Of a stretch of DNA of 64,000 nucleotides, positions 48,499 through 56,275 are shown piece by piece. The position numbers and the translations under genes were made by a program. The notes under the pieces are model-generated. The model saw only the letters and a program-made list of their open reading frames with translations. It did no database searches and was not told the origin of the DNA. The first letter of the stretch is position 1. Every line of letters begins with the position of its first letter. Source of the DNA: Kocuria flava (lineage in GTDB: Bacteria; Actinomycetota; Actinomycetes; Actinomycetales; Micrococcaceae); assembly GCF_001482365.1 (NCBI RefSeq), contig NZ_CP013254.1, positions 620,001 to 684,000 on the forward strand, read 5' to 3'.

Positions 48499-49898
48499 GC
48501 CCCCGGGAGTGGTGTAGCGATCCTTCGTGCGGGGATCAGGCGGTGAGGGCGGTCAGGGGGTCGGGGCTCACCTCGCTTCCGGTGTCGGCGACGGTGGTGA
48601 GCCGGCAGCGGGTGAGGACCTCCAGGCCGAGGTAGCGGCGGCCCTCGGCCCATTCGTCGGTCTGCTCGGCCAGCACCGCGCCGACGAGGCGGACGATGGC
48701 TGCGCGGTTGGGGAAGATCCCGACCGCGTCGGTGCGGCGCCGGATCTCCTTGTTCAACCTCTCGGCAGGGTTGTTGGACCAGATCTGCGCCCAGACGTCC
48801 TTGGGGAAGCTCGTGAAGGCGAGGATGTCCTCCCGGGCATTGGCCAGGTGCTCGGCCACCGCCGGGAGCTTCTCGGTGACGTAGTCGATGAGGCGGTCGA
48901 ACTGGGCGTTCACGGCGGTGGCGTCGGGCTGGTCGTAGACGCTGTGCAGCATGGCTTTGACGGCCGGCCACATGCTCTTCGGGCAGATCGACATGAGATT
49001 GGCCGCGTAGTGGGTGCGGCACCGTTGCCAGGCGGCACCGGGCAGGTTCGCGGCGATCGCGTCCTTGAGCCCGGCATGGGCATCAGAGGTGACCAGCCGG
49101 ACCCCGCCCAGTCCCCGGGCGACGAGGTCGGCGAAGAACTCGTTCCAGGCCGCCCCGGTCTCGGCCGTGGCCACCCGCATCCCGAGGACCTCCCGGTGGC
49201 CGTCGCCGTTGACCCCGGTGGCCAGCAGCACGACCGCGTTGACCACCCGCCCGCCCTCGCGGACCTTCATGGTCAGTGCGTCGGCGGCCACGAAGGTGAA
49301 CGGCCCGGCCTCGCCCAGGGGCCGGTGGCGGAAGGACTCCACGTGCTCGTCGAGGTCGGTGGCCATTCGGGAGACCTGGGACTTCGACAGGGAGTTGATG
49401 CCCAGGGTCTTCACCAGCTTGTCCATCCGGCGGGTCGAGACCCCGGCGAGGTAGCAGTCGGCGACCACGGTGATCAGGGCGGATTCGGCCCGCTTGCGGC
49501 GCTCGAGCAGCCATTCCGGGAAGTAGGTGCCAGCGCGCAGCTTCGGGACGGCCACGTCGATCGTACCCATCCGGGTGTCGAGGTCGCGGTGCCGGTACCC
49601 GTTGCGCTGGGTCACCCGCTCGGGAGCGGGTCTGCCCCACTCGGCGCCGACCACCGCGTCCGCGTCGGCGGAGAGCAGCGCGTTGATCACTGTCTGCAGC
49701 AGGGTCCGCATCAAGTCCGGGGAGGCTTCGGTCAGGGCTTCGCCGAGCAGGCCGGCAGGGTCGACAATATGAGGAGCGGTCATCGTGATGATGTCCTTTC
49801 GAGGGTGCTGTGAGAGGTGAACTCGAAAGATCTCACGGTGGCCGCGCTCTCGTCCGGGACGACGAGCAGGGCCACCGCGCTACACCACTATCGGGGGC
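48499..49898. mobile_element. IS256 family insertion sequence, about 1.4 kb
   Basis: Inverted ends GCCCCCGGGAGTGGTGTAGC (left, from 48499) and GCCCCCGATAGTGGTGTAGC (right, minus strand from 49898) match at 18 of 20 bases. One intact transposase gene lies inside. No target duplication is seen at these borders, so a flank may have been rearranged. Confidence 0.85.
48536..49783 (-). CDS. IS256 family (Mutator-like) transposase
   Basis: 415 residues, full length. MTQRNGYRHRDLDTRMGTIDVAVPKLR-type N-terminal core (here VTQRNGYRHRDLDTRMGTID), the DDE domain with FTFVAADALTMKVRE, LVTSDAHAGLKDAIAANLPGAAWQRCRTHYAANL and the Glu region WSNNPAERLNKEIRRRTDAVGIFPN. The frame is intact. Related to the IS1081-like subgroup common in actinobacteria. 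Confidence 0.93.
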   Translation of the reverse strand: MTAPHIVDPAGLLGEALTEASPDLMRTLLQTVINALLSADADAVVGAEWGRPAPERVTQRNGYRHRDLDTRMGTIDVAVPKLRAGTYFPEWLLERRKRAESALITVVADCYLAGVSTRRMDKLVKTLGINSLSKSQVSRMATDLDEHVESFRHRPLGEAGPFTFVAADALTMKVREGGRVVNAVVLLATGVNGDGHREVLGMRVATAETGAAWNEFFADLVARGLGGVRLVTSDAHAGLKDAIAANLPGAAWQRCRTHYAANLMSICPKSMWPAVKAMLHSVYDQPDATAVNAQFDRLIDYVTEKLPAVAEHLANAREDILAFTSFPKDVWAQIWSNNPAERLNKEIRRRTDAVGIFPNRAAIVRLVGAVLAEQTDEWAEGRRYLGLEVLTRCRLTTVADTGSEVSPDPLTALTA

Positions 49899-50058
49899 TC
49901 AACTGGCGACGACCATCTGAGTCCGTCGGTGCCCGTGGAGATCGTGATTCGTATGCCGTAGCTGTGCGGGCTTTTCATCGCGCAGGATCATCGGGCATGA
50001 CAACCACCCCCGGTTGCCGGAGCCCTACGCGGGCGCGTCCGGGCTTGCATGACGTCCC

Positions 50059-50433
50059 CTAAAGGTCTTGGTCCACGCGTCGAAGAATGTTGCTTAGAAG
50101 CCTCAAGGAGTCCGCGGTGATGCCGGCATCGCGACGGGTAGGAGTCGAGGAGTGCTTCACTCGATGGGCGAGGGCGATGACTTTGGTGGCCACACCACGG
50201 ACTCCCTCATTGTCCTTGCCTACGAGGGAGTCTTCGACATAGCGGCCGATTCGTTGCTTGGTTCTATCAACGGGAGGCTCGTGGTAACGGTGCAGCGGGT
50301 CAGGCTGGCTCATCGTCCGCCAGAGCTCGTCAAATCCTGCTCGAGCATGCCGCCGGCTCATTTCGTCGGGGTGCCATCGCCACGCTGTTGCCACCGCGTG
50401 ATCGAACGAGCAGTTGCACCTGGTGATGCACAC
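50059..50433 (-). CDS. Possible fragment of a hypothetical gene
   Basis: 124 residues. The C-terminal half (DRTKQRIGRYVEDSLVGKDNEGVRGVATKVIALAHRVKHSSTPTRRDAGITADSLRLLSNILRRVDQDL) has the composition and helical pattern of a real protein end, while the first 40 residues do not. It may be the 3' remnant of a gene cut by the IS21 insertion. Family not recognised. 49899-50058 shows no feature. Confidence 0.35.
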   Translation of the reverse strand: MCITRCNCSFDHAVATAWRWHPDEMSRRHARAGFDELWRTMSQPDPLHRYHEPPVDRTKQRIGRYVEDSLVGKDNEGVRGVATKVIALAHRVKHSSTPTRRDAGITADSLRLLSNILRRVDQDL

Positions 50434-50571
50434 CTACGTGGAGCACAGGATCCCCAAGGTAAAGGCGTGGTGTCAACGGTCAGCGGGACTTCCCGGTGGG
50501 CGGTCAGGTGATCTCCCCGTCTGCGGACAGCTGATCTCCCTGTCCGTGGTCAGTTGATCTCCCTGCCGGTG

Positions 50572-51354
50572 TCAGTTCAGTGGGACCACCCCGCGTCCGG
50601 CGGTGGCTTCGGTGAGCCGCAGCGAGGTGCCCTCGGTGATGATCACGTGGGCGTGGTGCAGGAGCCGGTCCACGGCGGCGGTGGCCAGGGTCTTGGGCAT
50701 GATCGTGTCGAACCCTGCCGGATGGATGTTGGAAGTCACCGCGAGGCTGCGGCGTTCGTAGGTCGCGTCGACGAGGCGGTAGAAGGCCTCGGCGGCGGCC
50801 TGGCCCGAGGGCAGCATCCCGATGTCGTCCACGACGATGAGCTCGGCCCGGGTGATCCGGGCGATGGTCTTGGCGATCGAACCGTCCACCCCGGCCCGGC
50901 CGATCGCGGCGGTCAGCGACTCGAGGGTGAACCAGGAGACCCGCATGCCGGCGTCGATGACCTGGTGGGCCAGGGCCTCGAGGAAGTGGGTCTTGCCGGT
51001 GCCCGATGGCCCTGAGATCGCGAGGTTCTCCGCCCGGCCCACCCATTCCAGGGTGGCCAGGGCGGACTGGGTGGGGGCCGGGATCGAGGAGTCGGCTTCG
51101 CGCCAGGAGGCGAAGGTCTTCCCGGCCGGCAGGCCCGCGGCCTTGCGTCGGGCCGCGCGGGTGGCCTCGTCGCGGCCACGGGCTTCCTCGGCCAGCAGCA
51201 CCCGGAGGACCTCGGTGGGGTCCCAGCGCTGGGAGCGGGCGGTGGCCAGCACCTCGGGGGCGGCCGCGCGCAGGTAGGGCATCCGCATGCGCTTGAGCAC
51301 CGCGGCGAGATCGTCGGGCAGCGGCGGCGCTGCCGGGGCGGTGGCCGTGTTCAT
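50572..51354 (-). CDS. istB: IS21 helper ATPase IstB
   Basis: 260 residues. DnaA/IstB-like AAA domain: Walker A ISGPSGTGKTHFLEALAHQ, Walker B ELIVVDDIGMLP, and sensor region SLAVTSNIHPAGFDTIMPKTLATAAVDRLLHHAHVI. IstB assembles on DNA and delivers target DNA to the IstA transposase. It starts within the istA stop codon (four-base overlap). Confidence 0.93.
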   Translation of the reverse strand: MNTATAPAAPPLPDDLAAVLKRMRMPYLRAAAPEVLATARSQRWDPTEVLRVLLAEEARGRDEATRAARRKAAGLPAGKTFASWREADSSIPAPTQSALATLEWVGRAENLAISGPSGTGKTHFLEALAHQVIDAGMRVSWFTLESLTAAIGRAGVDGSIAKTIARITRAELIVVDDIGMLPSGQAAAEAFYRLVDATYERRSLAVTSNIHPAGFDTIMPKTLATAAVDRLLHHAHVIITEGTSLRLTEATAGRGVVPLN

Positions 51355-52949
51355 TGAGCGGTCTCCTTGGTGGTGGGGGTTGTGCTGGTTGTTGTGCTGG
51401 CGCCGAAGGACGCCCAGGCGGCGGTGCCGGGCTGGGCGGAGTGGGTTTCGTCGGCGGCCACGAGCCCGGCGGCGGTGGCCCCGGTGGCCTGGTGATCGCA
51501 GATCGCGGTCAGATCACCCTCGCCGAAGCGCCCGGCGGCCGCGGCTACCCCGAGGGCGGCGTCCACGGGCCCGTCCCCGATGAGGGCGGCGAGCTCAACG
51601 GCGGCGGCCATCTTCGCCCGGATCCGGGTGGCCCCGGCCGCGGAGGCCTCCACCAGCCACGCGTGCGCGCCGGCGCCCAGGGCCAGGAAGTCTTTCTCCG
51701 CCGCGCTGCGGGGCCGTGGCCGGGGCGGGCGTGGGGCGCCGGTGGGGTCTTGGGGGTGGTCGAGGTAGTGGGCCAGGTCGATCCGTGGATTGCCCGGGGT
51801 CGAGAGGCGGTGGCGGGCGACCTCGGTGAGCCCGGCCCTCCCGGCCGCCCAGACCGGCATCGTGGGGAGGACGTCGAGGTCGGCGACGACCACCAGCTCC
51901 TGCCCGGCGACCCGCACCCACACCTCGGCCCCGACCAGGCCCGGCGGGGTGGAGTAGCGCACCGAGCCGAACCGGATGGTCTGGTCGGTGCCCACCGTGC
52001 GGGTCACCCCCAGGGCGGTGGTGTGCGGGGCGGTCGGGGCCACGTGCAGGCGTTGCTGCTCCTCGACCAGCGCCTCGGCGGGAACCCGGGCGGTCTCCCG
52101 GTGGGTGCGCCCGTTGACCTTGGCGCAGAACGCCGCGCAGGCGGCCTCGAGTGCGGCGAAGGAGGCGTAGTGCTCACGCAGGTTGGCGTCAGTGGGCACC
52201 AGATCGGCCTTGGCGATGCGCACCGTGGACTCCGACCCGCCCTTGGACTGCGGGTCATACGGCACGCAGGTGTGCACCTGGGTGCCGTAGTGCCGGCCGG
52301 CTTGAACGATCTGCGGGTGGCGCACCGGCACCCCGGCCACGTGATCGACGGTGACGGTCCTGGGGTTGTCGGTGAGCACGTAGGTGGGCACCCCGCCGAT
52401 GAGGGCCAGGGTCGCATCCAGGCACCCGATCAGCGTCGGGAGGGTCTGGTCCCAGACCGGGATCACCACCCGGTACCGTGACCACGCCAGCCAGGCGCAG
52501 AACAACCAGGTGCGCCGCGGCGTCCCGTCCACCCCGGGGACCTTCGGGCCTTCGCCCCAGTCGAACTGCAGCCACAGACCCGGCTCGGTGATCCAGGGCC
52601 GGTAGGTGCGCCGGTGCCCGGTGCGCCAGGCCGCCTTCACCTGCGCCACCGCCCGGCGGGTGGTGCGCTCGGTCCCCGGGAACCCCACCGCGACCAGGCG
52701 GGCGTGGACGACGTCGGCGCGGACCGTGCCCTGGCTGCGCTCGACCCACTCCTCGATCTTCGGCAGGTAAGCGTCGATCATCCGGGGCCGGCGGCCCGGC
52801 CCGGTCACCGGCCGGCCCGCATCCCGGGCGGCGGCGTAGCGCCGGACCGTCTTCGGATCCACCCCGGCCAGGGTCGCGGCCGAGTGCGCGGAACCGGTGG
52901 CGTCATAGGCTTCGAGAATTTCCATGATCTCCCTGTCAGACTTCTTCAT
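51351..52949 (-). CDS. istA: IS21 transposase IstA
   Basis: 532 residues from ATG 52949 with GGAGGG upstream; a start at 52976 would add nine residues. N-terminal helix-turn-helix region (SDREIMEILEAYDATGSAHSAATLAGVDPKTVRRY), integrase core with Asp in LWLQFDWGEGPKVPG, Asp in TYVLTDNPRTVTVD and Glu in DPQSKGGSESTVRIAK, and the C-terminal beta domain (IRFGSVRYSTPPGLVGAEVWVRVAG). Intact. Confidence 0.93.
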   Translation of the reverse strand: MKKSDREIMEILEAYDATGSAHSAATLAGVDPKTVRRYAAARDAGRPVTGPGRRPRMIDAYLPKIEEWVERSQGTVRADVVHARLVAVGFPGTERTTRRAVAQVKAAWRTGHRRTYRPWITEPGLWLQFDWGEGPKVPGVDGTPRRTWLFCAWLAWSRYRVVIPVWDQTLPTLIGCLDATLALIGGVPTYVLTDNPRTVTVDHVAGVPVRHPQIVQAGRHYGTQVHTCVPYDPQSKGGSESTVRIAKADLVPTDANLREHYASFAALEAACAAFCAKVNGRTHRETARVPAEALVEEQQRLHVAPTAPHTTALGVTRTVGTDQTIRFGSVRYSTPPGLVGAEVWVRVAGQELVVVADLDVLPTMPVWAAGRAGLTEVARHRLSTPGNPRIDLAHYLDHPQDPTGAPRPPRPRPRSAAEKDFLALGAGAHAWLVEASAAGATRIRAKMAAAVELAALIGDGPVDAALGVAAAAGRFGEGDLTAICDHQATGATAAGLVAADETHSAQPGTAAWASFGASTTTSTTPTTKETAQ

Positions 52950-53128
52950 GCGTCCCTCCGGCGGGTGATGGCTCAAGGTGGTCAGAGACCTCGAGCGAAC
53001 CCCCGGAGGGACGTCTGCGGAGGGACCGACACGAGCCCGGCCCCGGGGGCCCAGGACAGGGAGATCAGCTGTCCGTCAGCAGGGAGATACGTGTCCGCCT
53101 ACAGGGAGATTGGCATGTCCGCTAGCAG

Positions 53129-53542
53129 GTGCTCACCTGCCTGCGAATGGGCCGGTGGGACCGGACCCGTCAGGGCCTGGTGCTGCCGGACGGGCTGATC
53201 CATCACCACGACGCCGGGTCCCAGTACACGGCGCTGCGCTTCACCGAGCATCTGGCCCTGGAGGGGATGGCGCCGTCGATCGGTTCGGTCGGGGACGCCT
53301 ACGACAACTGCCTCATGGAGTCGATCATCGGCCTCTACAAGACCGAGTGCATCCGCCCGGGCCCCTTCGTGAAGGGCCCGCTGAAGACCGTCAGCGATGT
53401 CGAGTACGCCACGATGGCCTGGGTCGACTGGTACAACACCCGCCGGCTGCACTCTAGCCTCGGCAACGTCCCACCGGCCGAGTTCGAGGCCGCCCACTAC
53501 GATCAGATCACTGCGTCCCCGCCGGAGACGCAGCCCGTATGA
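53129..53542 (+). pseudogene. IS3 family transposase OrfB, 3' remnant
   Basis: The last 130 or so residues of an IS3-type integrase: LIHHHDAGSQYTALRFTEHLALEG with the second Asp, SVGDAYDNCLMESIIGLYKTEC with the Glu, and WVDWYNTRRLHSSLGNVPPAEFEA. The N-terminal half including the first Asp is missing because the IS21 right end lies immediately upstream. Non-functional. Confidence 0.88.
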
Positions 53543-53619
53543 AGACGGCAGAGAAGCCGAGACGGTTCACCTCAAGAGGGCGAGGAGCCCTACCCCCGGT
53601 TCGTGGACACGGGGTGTGA

Positions 53620-54440
53620 TTACGCGGCGGTTGCCAGCGTAGCGGTGTAGCCGGTCTCGTAGGCGTTCGGGGGCTGGTAGCGGCACCAGGTATGGCGGTG
53701 CTTGGTGCTGTAGTGCGTCAGCCATCTGAAGACCTGGCGGCGGCAGGCGAGCTCGTCGGGCCAGGACACGGCGTCTTGAAGGGCCTCGCGCGTGAGGGCG
53801 GCGTTGAACGATTCTGCCGGCGCGTTGTCGGCCGAGGATCCCACGGCTCCCATGGACCGGGTGACACCGAGGTCGGTGCAGAGCCTGGCGTAGTCCGTGG
53901 AGGTGTAGACGCCGACCGACCCGTGATCGCTGTGGAAGATCGCTCCAGCCGGGCTGCCGCGGCTCGCGGCTGCGGCCTTGAGCGCGTCTTCCAGGAGGCT
54001 GGTGCGCATGTGGTCGGCGATCTCCCACCCGGCGAGCCGGCGGCTGTAGCAGTCGATGACGGTGGCCAGGTACAAGTTGCTCCCATCGGCCAGCGGGAGG
54101 TAGGTGATGTCGCCGATGTAGCGGCGGTTGGGCATCGGTGCGGTGAAGTCCCGCTTGAGCAGGTCGGGGACCTTCGCCTCGGCCTGGTCGGGGATGGTGG
54201 TGCGTATGCGCCGCTTCTTCACATAGCCGGCGATCCCGGCCCAGCGCATGATCCGCGCGACGCGCTTGTGTTTGACCCGCTCACCGTTGATGGCGCCGTC
54301 GTTGAGTTCGGCGGTCATCCTCTGCGCGCCGACGGTGTTGTCGCCAGCGTGGATTGCGCGGATCCGTTGGGCCAATGCCGCGTCCGTGGCAGTCCGGTTG
54401 GGACGGGCGGCGACGTGGAGGTTGCCGCCCTCAAAGTTCG
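53620..54440 (-). pseudogene. IS3 family transposase OrfB, 5'-truncated
   Basis: The frame has all three catalytic regions (RRYIGDITYLPLADGSNLYLATVIDCYSRR; AIFHSDHGSVGVYTS; SSADNAPAESFNAALTREAL) and the usual end HRHTWCRYQPPNAYET. The reading frame remains homologous upstream to about 54405 (PNRTATDAALAQRIRAIHAG), but the N-terminal helix-turn-helix part and a proper start are missing; the only start before the core is TTG 54375. It belongs to a different IS3 subgroup from the neighbouring remnant and faces it. Confidence 0.82.
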
Positions 54441-54760
54441 CTGGTGCGGGCGCGAAGACGTGTTGATGACCGGGTCCAGCGCAACAGACCCAGAATTGTG
54501 ATGATCCCGCCGATGCCTCCGACGATCATGCCACCCAGCAGCCACACTGCCAGGGGATCCGGGCCGCCGGTATTGCTGCCTACCCCTGTCATGGTGCCGC
54601 CCAGGAAGCCGAAGAGCGGGGCGAGCACCATGGCTGATCCGCCGAGGATGGCCATTTTGATGCCTCGAGAGCGGTCGGTCAATGCGGAGTTTGGTGACCT
54701 GCGCTCGGGCGGTATCGCGTCGGTGTTACTAGGGGTTTCTGGCACGTGTTGGGAAGCCAT
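54431..54760 (-). CDS. Small membrane protein downstream of the SPFH gene
   Basis: 109 residues with two hydrophobic segments (AILGGSAMVLAPLFGFLGGTMTGV and AVWLLGGMIVGGIGGIITILGLL) after a hydrophilic 35-residue N-terminus. Function unknown. It follows the stomatin-like gene by 16 bp on the same strand and is likely the last gene of the nor operon; its 3' end abuts the IS3 remnant, so its C-terminus may have been altered. Confidence 0.5.
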   Translation of the reverse strand: MASQHVPETPSNTDAIPPERRSPNSALTDRSRGIKMAILGGSAMVLAPLFGFLGGTMTGVGSNTGGPDPLAVWLLGGMIVGGIGGIITILGLLRWTRSSTRLRARTSEL

Positions 54761-54776
54761 GGGTCGCTCCTATCCA

Positions 54777-55616
54777 CTATCCGGACCGATCCGGCTGGGG
54801 CGTGCTTTCAGCGGGAGGTCGTGAGGTGCCGTTGCTGTTCGCGTGGAAGTGGTCGACGAGGTGGGGCAGTTTGTCGATGAACGGGCCGACGATGTCAATG
54901 GGCAGGGGAAAGACCACGGTGGAGTTCTGATCGGCGCCCAGCTCCAGGAGGGTCTGCAGGTAGCGCAGCTGCAGGGACGCGGGATTGCGGCTGAGGGTCT
55001 CAGCGGCTTGGCGTAGCTCTTCGGAGGCCTGCAGCTCGCCGTGGGCGTTGATCACCTTGGCGCGGCGTTCGCGTTCGGCCTCTGCCTCGCGGGCCATGGC
55101 CCGTTGCATGGCCTCGGGGATCTCGACGTCCTTGATCTCCACCACGTTGACTTGTACACCCCACGGTGTGGTTTGAGCGTCGATGGTCCGGGCGAGGTCC
55201 TCGTTGAGGTCCGCCCGGTGGGCCAGCAGGGTGTCCAGGTCGGCTCTGCCCACCACGGATCGGAGGGTGGTCTGGGCGATCTGGGAGGTGGCCACGGCGT
55301 GGTTCTCCACGGCCATGACTGAGCGCACCGGATCGGTGACCTGGAACAGGACGACGGCATTGACCCGGGCGGGCACGTTGTCCTTGGTGATCACCTCCTG
55401 CGGGGGAATCGTGAGGGTGACCACGCGCAGGTCCACCCGGACGAGCTTGTCCAGGCCGGGGAGCAGGAGGCACAGCCCCGGGGTGAGCGCCGGCCGCAGG
55501 CGCCCCAGCCGGAACGCGACGCCGCGTTCGTACTCCTTGAGCACACGCGCCGAGGCCACCAGCACGCCCAGCACCAGCAGGGCGACGATGACGCCTGCCA
55601 CCAGCCACGCGCTCAT
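54777..55616 (-). CDS. SPFH/stomatin-like membrane protein
   Basis: 279 residues. N-terminal membrane anchor (AWLVAGVIVALLVLGVLVASA), then an SPFH domain: EYERGVAFRLGRLRPALTPGLCLLLPGLDKLVRVDLRVVTLTIPPQEVITKDNVPARVNAVV, LRSVVGRADLDTLLAHR, VVEIKDVEIPEAMQRAMAREAEAERERRAK. Such proteins form membrane-organising oligomers; here it may organise or protect the nitric oxide reductase. ATG 55616 overlaps the upstream stop codon by four bases. Confidence 0.88.
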   Translation of the reverse strand: MSAWLVAGVIVALLVLGVLVASARVLKEYERGVAFRLGRLRPALTPGLCLLLPGLDKLVRVDLRVVTLTIPPQEVITKDNVPARVNAVVLFQVTDPVRSVMAVENHAVATSQIAQTTLRSVVGRADLDTLLAHRADLNEDLARTIDAQTTPWGVQVNVVEIKDVEIPEAMQRAMAREAEAERERRAKVINAHGELQASEELRQAAETLSRNPASLQLRYLQTLLELGADQNSTVVFPLPIDIVGPFIDKLPHLVDHFHANSNGTSRPPAESTPQPDRSG

Positions 55617-56275
55617 CGGTTCCTCCCCCTGCTCCGTCCGGTCGGCGTCTGCTCGCCGGGCCGGTCGGCCGTCGACCGGTCGCTGCGGTACCGGATCGGC
55701 GGTGCGGCGGTGCGACCGGCGACGGTGTCATCCAGCGTCTCGACCTTCACGCCCACGGGGAAACCGGCCGGAGACCGGCGCAGATGGGACCACAGCGGCC
55801 AGCTGCTCAGCGCCACCAGGACCACGGCTCCGCCGAGGACGACCAGCTCAGTCGGGGTGCGGTGCTCCAGCATCATGGCCAGCGGCCAGGCGACTGCGAG
55901 GACCGCCACCGCACAGGCGATGCCGCGGTGGAAGCGCTCGGCCTCTGAGGCCGGCCATGGGTCCACGTTGCGCCCGATCTGTCGGCCGTGCGGGGAGGTG
56001 GTGCAGGTGGACTTCACCGGGCAGGCGTTGCACACGGTGGGGGAGGCCCGGTAGCGCATGACCCGGTTGTCCGGGTCGAAGGACTGGGGCCACAGCCAAT
56101 GGTCCTGGGGGCACTGCCAGGCGTCGTGGTCGGCGTGGTAGGTGAATCCTCCGTGGTGCCATGCTGCGGCCCGGGCGGCGGCCCGGCGGGCCATCTGGTC
56201 GACGCCGAAGGCTGCGGCCAGCAGGAAGAGTGCGTACCCGACGGCGAGCCATACGGTCACTTCGACATGACCCAT
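55613..56275 (-). CDS. Cys-rich membrane protein linked to norB
   Basis: 220 residues. One N-terminal membrane segment (VTVWLAVGYALFLLAAAFGVDQMA), a soluble part with HADHDAWQCPQDHWLWP and the cluster VCNACPVKSTCTTSPHGRQIGR, then two membrane segments (ACAVAVLAVAWPLAMML and TELVVLGGAVVLVALSSWPLW). The Cys pattern (CxxCP...C) could bind zinc or an iron-sulfur centre; it resembles the Cys knuckles of IS1182-type transposases only superficially. Its ATG overlaps the norB stop codon (TGATG), so the two are translationally coupled. Confidence 0.65.
   Translation of the reverse strand: MGHVEVTVWLAVGYALFLLAAAFGVDQMARRAAARAAAWHHGGFTYHADHDAWQCPQDHWLWPQSFDPDNRVMRYRASPTVCNACPVKSTCTTSPHGRQIGRNVDPWPASEAERFHRGIACAVAVLAVAWPLAMMLEHRTPTELVVLGGAVVLVALSSWPLWSHLRRSPAGFPVGVKVETLDDTVAGRTAAPPIRYRSDRSTADRPGEQTPTGRSRGRNR

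Larger units (their letters stand above)
50498..53124. mobile_element. IS21 family insertion sequence, about 2.6 kb
   Basis: Each end has three spaced copies of an ATCTCCC(T/C)G motif in inverted orientation: left at about 50512-50562, right at about 53055-53112 as CAGGGAGAT on the plus strand, typical of the multiple terminal repeats of IS21. Outermost GCGGTCAGG (left) and GCGGACATG (right, minus strand) set approximate borders. No clear target duplication. Both genes are intact. The right end cuts an IS3-type transposase gene. Confidence 0.85.

Noticed and set aside
48499..49898. Target-site duplication for the IS256 element
   Set aside because: The bases next to the inverted ends (GAGGTCAA and TCAACTGG) are not direct repeats.
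55985..56060. The Cys cluster of the norB-linked membrane protein as a transposase zinc knuckle
   Set aside because: The similarity is limited to a CxxCP...C pattern. The protein has three membrane segments and no catalytic transposase motifs, and it is translationally coupled to norB and the SPFH gene.
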